Shown: positions 42,493 to 50,554 of the stretch, piece by piece | Layout: every line of letters starts with the position of its first letter | Numbering within the stretch: the stretch's first letter is position 1 | Origin: Pseudalkalibacillus hwajinpoensis | GTDB lineage: Bacteria; Bacillota; Bacilli; Bacillales; Guptibacillaceae | Direction of reading: 5' to 3' | Assembly: GCF_039851965.1 (NCBI RefSeq) | Contig: NZ_CP156674.1 | Location: 3,996,522-4,060,521, forward strand | Length of the DNA stretch: 64,000 nucleotides | Notes under the pieces: model-generated | The model's database searches: none | The model's input: only the letters and a program-made list of their open reading frames with translations | Told to the model about the DNA's origin: nothing | Position numbers and translations under genes: made by a program

Positions 42493-44025
42493 TTGATTGC
42501 TGAGGAATACCAGAAAAGGATTGCTGAAGGTGGAGTATTAATCTATCTTAGAAAATCAAGACAAGATACAGAAGATGCTTTGGCAAATCATAGGATGATT
42601 CTTGAGGGCTTATGTAAGAAGCATGGATGGTCATATGTTATTAAAGAAGAAATAGGGTCAAGTGATAGTATTGAGCACAGAAAAGAATTTAATGAGATTC
42701 TTAATGAGGATATACCTAGCAACAATTATTCAGCTATTGTGGTTTATGATCAGGATAGGTTAAGCAGGAATACTGTGGACATAGAAAGGATTAAAGAAAA
42801 GCTTACTTTTCATGATGTACTTCTTGTTGATAAGGATGAAAATGTAACTGATTTTGATAATGATACAGATGTAATGGTAAGTGATTGGAAGTCATTTATG
42901 GGAACCCAAGAATTTAAGATTATTAAAAGGAGATTGAAAGAAGGGAAAAAGGCTGGTGCCCTAAAAGGTAACTGGGTTAATGGAAAAGCTCCTTATGGCT
43001 ATGTGTATTCTTATAAATCAAAGAAGCTTGAACCAGATACAGAAGGAAACCCCTCACCTTCAGAAGTTATTAAATCAATATTCCATGATGCCTATGAGGG
43101 AGTTAGTACTTCTGATATTGCTTTTAAACTAAATAGAAAGGGTATTCTAAGTCCTAGTGGTATTCATTGGAACAATACAACTATTAACAGGATGCTAAAA
43201 CAAGGGATTTATCTTGGGAAGACTATATATGGAAAATCTAGTGGATCTGGTCATAAGAATAAAAAAACTACCCCTTTGAAAGTAAAGGAGAAAAGTGAGT
43301 GGATTGTTGTTAATAATGCTCATGAACCATTAGTAGCACAGGAAATCTTTGATAATGTACAAGACCAATTGAATAGAAGAAATAAGGTTATTGCCACTAG
43401 GAAATCTAAAGTTTCTTCATTATCAGGACTTATAAGATGTAGTTCCTGTGGTGCTGGTCTTTATATTCAAAGAAAAGATAGTGGTAGTAATATTATCAAA
43501 AGTTGCTGGAGAAAAGACCCTTTTGGAAACAAGTGTGGTAACAAAGGAATGGCTGAAACAAAAGTTATTGATGCTATCCTTACTGAAATTAAAAAGTATA
43601 GAGATGATGTAGCAGAAATTTTAGATAAGGGGCAGGGGGAGAATAACCATAGAACCACATTGCTAAAGGACATTGATTCCTTAGAAAAAGAATTGAAGGG
43701 TATTAGTTCAAAGTTTGAAAGAATTGCAGACCTTCTAGAGGATGAAGTTTATACAAAGGAAGTGTATTTAATAAGGAAGGATAAGCTTATCCAAAAACAG
43801 AAGGATGTAGAGAATGATCTAATAATAAAACAAAATCAATTGAAGAAACAGGATGCTGTAGAAGATAAAGATAAGTTAGCATTACTGGACATGTTATTAA
43901 CTAACTTTGATAAGATAGTTGAGGAGAAGGATATTAACAAACTTTTCAAGTCAATAATAAGTCATGTTGATCTTAAGAAAGAAAGCACAAATGATAAAGG
44001 GAAAGTCACAGTGAATTTCTCCTAA
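42493..44025 (+). CDS. Large serine recombinase (integrase of the element)
   Basis: 510 residues. The resolvase domain has the nucleophile S22 in IYLRKSRQDTED and VYDQDRLSRN. A recombinase domain (about 160-300, with KAPYGY and the DIAFKLNRKGI helix) follows, then a zinc ribbon with C316, C319, C338 and C348, and a coiled coil (about 385-470) near the C-terminus. Start is the TTG at 42493 after GGGGTG. Located at the right end next to attR, as usual for these integrases, which act on attP/attB without host factors. It is the best candidate for inserting this element into yyaL. Confidence 0.95.
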   Translation: MIAEEYQKRIAEGGVLIYLRKSRQDTEDALANHRMILEGLCKKHGWSYVIKEEIGSSDSIEHRKEFNEILNEDIPSNNYSAIVVYDQDRLSRNTVDIERIKEKLTFHDVLLVDKDENVTDFDNDTDVMVSDWKSFMGTQEFKIIKRRLKEGKKAGALKGNWVNGKAPYGYVYSYKSKKLEPDTEGNPSPSEVIKSIFHDAYEGVSTSDIAFKLNRKGILSPSGIHWNNTTINRMLKQGIYLGKTIYGKSSGSGHKNKKTTPLKVKEKSEWIVVNNAHEPLVAQEIFDNVQDQLNRRNKVIATRKSKVSSLSGLIRCSSCGAGLYIQRKDSGSNIIKSCWRKDPFGNKCGNKGMAETKVIDAILTEIKKYRDDVAEILDKGQGENNHRTTLLKDIDSLEKELKGISSKFERIADLLEDEVYTKEVYLIRKDKLIQKQKDVENDLIIKQNQLKKQDAVEDKDKLALLDMLLTNFDKIVEEKDINKLFKSIISHVDLKKESTNDKGKVTVNFS

Positions 44026-44083
44026 GTCAAAATGAAAGAAACTTGCAATACTAAAATCTAACTGGAAAGAAGGTGATGCCACC

Positions 44084-44245
44084 ATGTCTAAAGAGAAGTT
44101 CACTAACAGATTGGCTAAAGAAAAGAGTCCATACCTGTTACAACACTCTGAGAACCCTGTAGATTGGTTCCCCTGGGGAGAAGAAGCTTTTGCTAAAGCA
44201 AAGGATGAAAACAAGCCAGTATTCCTTTCTATAGGGTACTCCTGA
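44084..44245 (+). pseudogene. Element-borne divergent copy of the yyaL 5' end (53 codons)
   Basis: ATG 44084 with AAGGTG at good spacing. It encodes KEKSPYLLQHSENPVDWF, EEAFAKAKDENKPVFLSIGYS and then TGA. It matches the interrupted host 5' part position for position but with clearly different DNA, so it came from another species' yyaL. The codons expected next, TCHWCHV, lie at 44262 onward (ACT, then the host CHW codons), after 19 extra bases and in another frame. Those bases coincide with the attP half-site arm, so a fused protein is not made directly. Confidence 0.85.
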
Positions 44246-44249
44246 CAAG

Positions 44250-44269
44250 GTGTAATAATTCACTTGTCA
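44250..44269 (+). repeat. attP left arm (inverted-repeat half-site)
   Basis: Matches the reverse complement of 34105-34124 at 15 of 20 positions. The central TTGG (44270-44273, or 34101-34104) lies between the two arms once the element is circularised, forming a 44-bp imperfect palindrome typical of serine-recombinase attP sites. Confidence 0.8.
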
Positions 44270-44281
44270 TTGGTGTCATGT
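44265..44281 (+). repeat. attR core (17-bp direct repeat, right)
   Basis: Identical to 34096-34112; to its right the host yyaL frame continues as VMERES. Confidence 0.9.
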
Positions 44282-46151
44282 CATGGAAAGAGAAAGCTTT
44301 GAAGATAAGGAAACAGCACAACTACTCAACGACCGATTCGTAGCAATTAAAGTAGACCGAGAAGAGCGACCTGATATAGATTCAATATATATGAAGGTGT
44401 GCCAGGGGTTAACAGGGCAGGGTGGCTGGCCGTTAAATGTTTTTTTAACACCTGAACAAAAGCCTTTTTATGCGGGGACGTATTTTCCAAAAGAGAGTCG
44501 TTATAATATACCTGGGTTTAAAGACGCGATACTGCAACTATATCAGCAGTATAAAGAAAACCCTGAGCGGATTACAGGTATTGGCGATAAAATCACGGCC
44601 TCTCTCCAGGAGCGTATGAAAGCAGAAGGGGGAGAACTAGGGGAAGAACCGCTGCATAAAGCCTTCCAGCAGATGCAAAATACATTTGATACGATTTATG
44701 GTGGATTTGGACAGTCGCCGAAGTTCCCATCTCCTCATATGCTGATGTATTTGCTTCGTTATTACCGGACGTATGAGAATGACCTTGCATTAACAATGGT
44801 TACGAGAACGCTTGACGGAATGGCAAACGGAGGCATTTATGACCATGTTGGCTTTGGTTTTGCGCGTTACTCGGTTGATCAGGTATGGCTCGTTCCTCAC
44901 TTTGAGAAGATGTTATATGATAATGCTATGCTCATTATGACCTATACAGAAGCTTATCAGGTAACTGGCAATGAGCGGTATAAGAAAGTGGCCAGTGACG
45001 TTCTTGAATACGTGAAGCGAGACATGACTGGTCCTGAAGGCGGTTTTTATTCAGCTGAGGATGCCGATTCTGAAGGTATTGAAGGAAAGTATTACATTTG
45101 GTCGGAGCAAGAAGTACTGGATCTTCTTGGAGAAGAACTAGGGAATATTTACAATCGTACGTTCGACATCACGAATAAAGGGAACTTTGAAGGAAAAAAC
45201 ATACCAAACTTGATCCATACAAATATGGAAAAGGTCGCTAAAGAGTTTAATATAACACCAGAAGAACTTAATCAGCGTCTTGAATGTGCAAGGCAGAAGC
45301 TATTTAAAGCACGTGAAAAACGAATTCATCCTTATAAGGATGATAAAATTTTAACGAGCTGGAACATGCTGATGATTGCAGCATTCGCCAAGGCAGGAAA
45401 AGTTTTTGGAGTAGATGCCTATATTGATGCTGCTAAGCACTCGTATGCCTTTGTTGAAGAGAATCTGGTTGTTAACAATCGGTTAATGGCACGATACAGA
45501 GACGGCGAGGTAAAGTTTAAAGCGTATCATGACGATTACGCGTATGGATTATGGGCGTTAAATGAATTATATGAAGCAACGGATAATCCGGATTTTCTAT
45601 TGAAAGCCAAAAAGCTTGCAGATGATATGCATCATTTATTCTGGGACGTGGCGAGCGGTGGGTTTTTCCTTTATGGCCATGATGCAGATAAGCTTATTGC
45701 ACGTCCGAAAGATGTTGGTGATGGTGCGCTACCTTCAGGTAATAGTGTTGCGGCCTTGCAGCTCCTGAGACTTTCTAAAATGACAGGAAAAACATCGTAT
45801 GAAGAGTGGGTGAGCCGGATGTTTACCGCCTTCTCAGGTGATGCTTCCTCTTATGCAAGTGGACATGCCTACTTCTTAATGAGTAAGCTCTTTACTGTTT
45901 CAGCTCCAAAAGAAATTGTAGTGATCGGAGATGAAACTGATGAAGCGAGGGAGAAGATAAAACTTTATTTACAACGTTCCTTCTTACCTGAGCTAACGGT
46001 TATTACAACAGATGATCCAGCAACTCTTAACGAAGTTGCCCCCTTTGCAGCCGTCTTTGAAAAGTCGGAAGAAACGACTGTATATGTGTGTGAAAACTTT
46101 AGCTGTAGCATGCCCACGACAGATGTTGAGCAGGTCATTAAGCAGTTATAA
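44265..46151 (+). pseudogene. yyaL: yyaL, 3' part (thioredoxin-domain / alpha-barrel protein)
   Basis: Continues the interrupted gene from the CHWCHV codons through DRFVAIKVDREERPDID, GGWPLNVFLTPEQKPFYAGTYFP, SPKFPSPHML, VPHFEKMLYDNA, SAEDADSEG, KILTSWNMLM and DYAYG to 46151. That is the complete rest of a DUF255/SSP411 protein with its (alpha/alpha)6-barrel domain. In the present state translation could begin only at ATG 44283 with a weak GGTG site, giving 622 residues that lack the CxxC motif. The cellular role of YyaL is not established. Confidence 0.92.
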
Positions 46152-46158
46152 GATGTGA

Positions 46159-46186
46159 AGCTACCGGGAAAACCCGGTAGCTTTTT
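46159..46186 (+). terminator. Rho-independent terminator of yyaL
   Basis: AGCTACCGGG / CCCGGTAGCT stem, AAAA loop, T run. Confidence 0.9.
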
Positions 46187-46205
46187 ATTGAAGAGAGGTG
46201 AATAA

Positions 46206-46928
46206 GTGACTGATATTCTAGAAATCTTGAATGATATTGAAGTACAGAGCAATGTAAAGGTCTTATATGCATGCGAAGCAGGGAGCAGGGCATTTGGGTA
46301 TGAAACGGAGGAAAGTGATCATGACGTTCGCTTTATTTATGTTCATCCTCGAGATTGGTATTTAACTGTTTTTCCCCGAGGTGATGTACTGGAGGTAAAA
46401 GATGGAAATATTGAGGTTCATGGATGGGATCTTCAAAAGACGCTACAGCTGTTAGCAAAATCAAACCCATCTCTTCTTGAATGGCTAGCATCACCCATCA
46501 TTTATAAAGAAGAAAATATAAAGGAAATAAGGGATCTAGGAAACCGGTACTTTTCGTTAAAAGCGCTGTTATTTCATTATGTGAAAATGGGACAAACCAA
46601 CTTGAGAGAGTATAAGAAATATTCGAATCAGAAGTTTCTTATTTATGCTCTCAAATCCATTTTAATTGGAAAATGGGTTGTTCAGACTAATTCAATGCCG
46701 GCTCACTCACTGAAAACAATGCTGCAATCTCTTGAAATAAATAATTTCCTAAGAGAGAACTGCGTTAAGCTCCTTTCGCGTGAAGTCATAAAGGATTCGA
46801 CGCTTCTAGAAACGTTATTAGAAACTGAACTATTTCAATTAGAGAATACTGCCCATAACATACAGGTGAAATCAAGTGTGAATCACGATGAAATTGATGG
46901 AGTGTTTCGATCTATTCTCTCTAGATAG
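46206..46928 (+). CDS. YcgL/RlaP-type predicted nucleotidyltransferase
   Basis: 240 residues. The polymerase-beta-like motif GSRAFGYETEESDHDVRF (about 24-41) supplies the G-S and paired Asp residues of a nucleotidyltransferase. It is followed by YLTVFPRGDVLEV, HGWDLQKTL and SNPSLLEWL, which mark the PF10127-type family. The target (protein, tRNA or small molecule) is unknown. GTG start at 46206 with AGAGAGGTG upstream. Single-gene unit between yyaL and mrfA. Confidence 0.82.
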   Translation: MTDILEILNDIEVQSNVKVLYACEAGSRAFGYETEESDHDVRFIYVHPRDWYLTVFPRGDVLEVKDGNIEVHGWDLQKTLQLLAKSNPSLLEWLASPIIYKEENIKEIRDLGNRYFSLKALLFHYVKMGQTNLREYKKYSNQKFLIYALKSILIGKWVVQTNSMPAHSLKTMLQSLEINNFLRENCVKLLSREVIKDSTLLETLLETELFQLENTAHNIQVKSSVNHDEIDGVFRSILSR

Positions 46929-47016
46929 TGGAAAAGCTTGTCTTTCAAATCAAAACGGTATCCATTCGAACGCGTATTCGCTACAATAGAAGGAGACAAT
47001 TTTTTGAGGTGATCGG

Positions 47017-49308
47017 ATGGAAAGAAAGAAAAAGCTACCTCAACTGTTGGACATGTTTCAGCAGGAGGAACGGTATCGGCAGAATATCGTAACGTGGAAG
47101 ACCATTGAACCGAAAGACGCAAAGACAGCTCCATTTCCAGACAGCTTACAGCCTGTACTTCAGGAAGCTCTTATGGAGCGTGGAATCAAGGAACTGTATA
47201 CACACCAGGCTACCGCTTATCAAGAGGCGTCTCAGGGGAACAGTTTTGTTGCAGTAACTCCAACTGCTTCAGGGAAGACGCTTTGTTACAATCTTCCTGT
47301 CCTTGATACGATTTTGAAAGATCCGTCGAGTCGAGCGCTTTACCTATTTCCAACTAAAGCACTTGCGCAGGATCAAAAAAGTGAAATCAATGAGCTGATC
47401 GATGAGATGGAAGTTGATTTGAAAGGGTACACCTATGATGGGGATACTTCTCCGACGATTCGACAAATTGTACGAAAAGCAGGGCATATTGTAATGACAA
47501 ACCCTGATATGCTTCATTCTGCGATTTTACCTCACCATACAAAATGGGTGTCACTCTTCGAAAATTTAAAAGTGATTGTCATTGATGAGCTTCACACGTA
47601 TCGAGGTGTATTTGGAAGTCACGTAGCAAACGTGATTAGAAGGCTAAAACGGATTTGTAAGTTTTACGGAAGCAATCCGATTTTTATTTGCACCTCAGCT
47701 ACGATTGCGAATCCAAAAGAGCTTGCACAGGAGTTAACTGGTGAACCAATCACACTCATTAATAATAACGGAGCACCAACGGGGCGAAAGCATTTTGTTT
47801 TATACAATCCCCCTGTTGTGAATCAGGCGCTTAACATCAGGCGATCTGCAACGCTTGAAGCTCGTAATATTGCAGTGGAATTGCTTCGAAATAACATTCA
47901 AACGATTGTGTTCGCGCGGAGCCGTGTTCGTGTGGAAATCCTGCTTACTTATTTACAACAGCTTGAACAGCGGGAGCTTGGACCAAGGTCGATCATGGGC
48001 TATCGTGGCGGCTATCTTCCTAAGCAGAGGAGAGAAATCGAACAGGGACTTCGTAATGGGAAAATTAAAGGTGTTGTAAGTACAAATGCGCTTGAGCTGG
48101 GTGTTGATATTGGTCAGCTGCAGGCCTGTGTTTTAACAGGCTATCCTGGAACAATCGCAAGCACGTGGCAGCAGGCTGGTCGTGCAGGCCGTCGTCAGGA
48201 CGAATCTGTTGTGTTTGTAGTTGCGAGTTCAAGTCCTCTTGATCAGTATATGATTACACACCCCGATTACTTTTTTGAACGAAATCCAGAAGAAGCCCGC
48301 GTGAACCCTAATAATTTGATCATTCTTGTTGATCATGTGAAATGTGCTGCATATGAGCTGCCTTTTAAACAGGGGGACACATTCGGCGGGGAAGATGTAG
48401 AGGATGTTCTTGAATTTCTAACGGAAGAACAATTGCTTCATCGCCGTGCGGATAGATGGTTCTGGATGAACGATGCTTTTCCGGCGCATAACGTAAGTCT
48501 TCGTTCAGCTTCACAAGAAAATGTAGTAATTATTGACCATACAACTGCTTCGAATGTAAAAGTGATTGGTGAAATGGATCGGTTCAGTGCGATGACGCTT
48601 CTTCATGAGGAAGCGATTTATCTTCATCAAGGTGTCCAATATCAGGTTGAGCTGCTTGATTATGAAGAGAAGAAAGCATGGGTTCGTGAAGTGGACGTTG
48701 ATTACTACACGGATGCAAATCTTGCTGTACAGCTCAAGGTCCTTGAAGAAGACAAGCATAAACCTCTTTCGCATACAACGGCAACATATGGTGAGGTTAT
48801 GGTGAATGCTATGGCAACCATTTTTAAAAAGATTAAATTTGAAACACATGAGAATATCGGTTCAGGACCTATACATTTACCAGAAGAAGAGCTGCATACG
48901 AATGCGTGCTGGTTTGATTTCCCGGAAAGTTTTGTACAAACAATGGGGGAAAACCGTCTTGAAGAAGGGTTACTCGGACTTGGTAACGTGCTTCGTAATG
49001 TTGCTCCTCTTTTTGTGATGTGTGATGTATCTGACCTACACGTGACACCTCAAATTAAGGCGGTCCATTCCAATCAACCAACAATCTTCTTTTATGATCG
49101 TTATCCTGGTGGAATAGGTCTTTCTGAGCGTGTGTACCAGGAGCTTGGGGTTATTTTAAAAGAAGCAGAATCAATCGTAGTCGAATGCGAATGTGAAGGC
49201 GGTTGTCCATCCTGTGTTGGCGTTTCAGGAGAGACTGGAGAGAACAGCAAAGAAACTGCGAGATACTTACTCGAATACTTAAGAGGTGAGCATTCTCATG
49301 TCACTTAA
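47017..49308 (+). CDS. mrfA: DEAD/DEAH-box helicase MrfA (YprA)
   Basis: 763 residues. Superfamily 2 motor with the Walker A TPTASGKT at 81-88, DELH at 190-193, CTSATI motif III and a QQAGRAGRR motif VI. The C-terminal DUF1998-type domain has a cysteine cluster (VECECEGGCPSCVG) that binds metal. In B. subtilis MrfA and its partner MrfB form a mitomycin-C excision-repair pathway independent of UvrABC. ATG 47017 with GAGGTG upstream; the end overlaps the start of mrfB by 11 bases, indicating coupled translation. Confidence 0.93.
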   Translation: MERKKKLPQLLDMFQQEERYRQNIVTWKTIEPKDAKTAPFPDSLQPVLQEALMERGIKELYTHQATAYQEASQGNSFVAVTPTASGKTLCYNLPVLDTILKDPSSRALYLFPTKALAQDQKSEINELIDEMEVDLKGYTYDGDTSPTIRQIVRKAGHIVMTNPDMLHSAILPHHTKWVSLFENLKVIVIDELHTYRGVFGSHVANVIRRLKRICKFYGSNPIFICTSATIANPKELAQELTGEPITLINNNGAPTGRKHFVLYNPPVVNQALNIRRSATLEARNIAVELLRNNIQTIVFARSRVRVEILLTYLQQLEQRELGPRSIMGYRGGYLPKQRREIEQGLRNGKIKGVVSTNALELGVDIGQLQACVLTGYPGTIASTWQQAGRAGRRQDESVVFVVASSSPLDQYMITHPDYFFERNPEEARVNPNNLIILVDHVKCAAYELPFKQGDTFGGEDVEDVLEFLTEEQLLHRRADRWFWMNDAFPAHNVSLRSASQENVVIIDHTTASNVKVIGEMDRFSAMTLLHEEAIYLHQGVQYQVELLDYEEKKAWVREVDVDYYTDANLAVQLKVLEEDKHKPLSHTTATYGEVMVNAMATIFKKIKFETHENIGSGPIHLPEEELHTNACWFDFPESFVQTMGENRLEEGLLGLGNVLRNVAPLFVMCDVSDLHVTPQIKAVHSNQPTIFFYDRYPGGIGLSERVYQELGVILKEAESIVVECECEGGCPSCVGVSGETGENSKETARYLLEYLRGEHSHVT

Positions 49309-50545
49309 AGCTAAGTTGAATCGGATGAAAAAGCATATGAACCTGAATGAAGGGGAAGAATTTACTCCAAAAATCGAGCAGTCTATTCATTCTGTTCCAC
49401 ATCTACAAAAATGGCGCGACCTTGATACGAGCCCGTTTTTCTTCGATGGTGAGTATGCACTTGTGCGAAATAAACACTATCCAACCACGTACCAGCATGG
49501 GAAGTATGTGTTTCAAGAGTTAGAAGGAGTTGTCGAACGATGGAATAGCTTTCATCGAAGTCACCCCCTATCTTCGAGACATCTTAATCCATCTGACTTA
49601 CTGTTCTTTGATACAGAAACAACCGGTCTCGGTGGAGGGGTTGGGAACACGATATTTCTACTTGGTTATAGCAAATACACCGAAAAGGGAATGTATGTAA
49701 ATCAATACTTTCTCCCGGGTCCAGGTGCTGAAGTCCCGATGTATCAGGCCTTTCTTGAAGATGTGAAGGAATTAAAGAATTTAGTGACGTATAACGGAAA
49801 AGCTTTTGACTGGCCTCAGGTAAGAACTCGACATACACTTATTCGTGAACAGGTTCCAAAATTACCGCAATTCGGGCATTTTGATCTTCTTCACGGAGCG
49901 AGACGATTCTGGAAAAATGAGATGGAATCTGTTAGACTCTCGATCGTAGAAGAACAGCAACTTGGCTTTGAACGGAAAGAAGATATTCCAGGTTATTTAG
50001 CCCCAATGCTGTATTTTGAATTTGTTAAAGATCCTGACCCGGAATTAATTGCCGGTGTTCTAAAGCATAATGAAGAAGATATCCTCTCCTTAATTACGTT
50101 GTATATTCGAATGTCGCATCTTCTATTGGATCACGATGGAAAATCGTTAACTGCGGCAGAGCAATATCAGTCTGCCAGATGGTGGGAAGCAGTAGGAGAA
50201 GAAGAGCATGCAGCTTCTTTATATGAGCAGACAAGCGGTCGGCATGAGCATGACGCAAGGAAAGCTCTCGCTCGCATTTATAAAAAGCAGGGAACAATAG
50301 AAAGAGCACTGCCCATCTGGTTCAAGCTTTCTGAGTCAACCACAGATGAAGAGTGTGATATTGAGCTTGCAAAGTACTACGAGCACAAGGTGAAAGACTA
50401 TGAAAAAGCTCTTTATTATGCGCTGTCAGGATACCAGAAATGGAAGGCGAAGAAGCGTATTCTAAAGAATAAAGAAGAAAATGAACGTATGCAGTATATG
50501 AAACGGATTGTACGTCTGGAACAAAAAGAAGCCCGCTTACGGTAG
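49298..50545 (+). CDS. mrfB: RNase H-fold exonuclease MrfB (YprB)
   Basis: 415 residues from ATG 49298, inside the end of mrfA, with GAGGTG upstream. The DnaQ-like exonuclease domain starts at FFDTETTGLGGG (D105, E107) and continues with LVTYNGKAFDWPQVRTR and HNEEDILSL, the remaining acidic residues. The C-terminal part looks like helical TPR-type repeats (SLYEQ, ARIYKKQGTIERALPIW). Known partner of MrfA in repair of mitomycin adducts. Confidence 0.92.
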   Translation: MSLKAKLNRMKKHMNLNEGEEFTPKIEQSIHSVPHLQKWRDLDTSPFFFDGEYALVRNKHYPTTYQHGKYVFQELEGVVERWNSFHRSHPLSSRHLNPSDLLFFDTETTGLGGGVGNTIFLLGYSKYTEKGMYVNQYFLPGPGAEVPMYQAFLEDVKELKNLVTYNGKAFDWPQVRTRHTLIREQVPKLPQFGHFDLLHGARRFWKNEMESVRLSIVEEQQLGFERKEDIPGYLAPMLYFEFVKDPDPELIAGVLKHNEEDILSLITLYIRMSHLLLDHDGKSLTAAEQYQSARWWEAVGEEEHAASLYEQTSGRHEHDARKALARIYKKQGTIERALPIWFKLSESTTDEECDIELAKYYEHKVKDYEKALYYALSGYQKWKAKKRILKNKEENERMQYMKRIVRLEQKEARLR

Positions 50546-50554
50546 GAGGTTATC

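Larger units (their letters stand above)
34096..44281. mobile_element. 10.2-kb serine-recombinase integrative element inserted in yyaL
   Basis: Limits are given by a 17-bp direct repeat, TGTCATTGGTGTCATGT, at 34096-34112 and 44265-44281. Removing one copy and the interior restores the yyaL frame. The interior is visibly more AT-rich and uses AGA/AGG arginine codons. It holds a large serine recombinase at the right end, a second tyrosine recombinase, and cargo (SIR2-like, membrane proteins, lipoprotein, GIY-YIG, unknown proteins). No relaxase, conjugation, capsid or replication genes are seen, so it is an integrative element rather than a prophage or complete ICE. Confidence 0.93.

Noticed and set aside
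44243..44264. Programmed translational bypass joining the element-borne yyaL start to the host 3' part (stop codon inside a small inverted repeat TGACAAG...CTTGTCA)
   Set aside because: The layout recalls T4 gene 60, but take-off and landing codons do not match. The same bases are better explained as the attP half-site arm.
34096..44281. Prophage or conjugative element
   Set aside because: No capsid, portal, terminase, lysis, relaxase or type IV secretion genes are present in the 10.2 kb.
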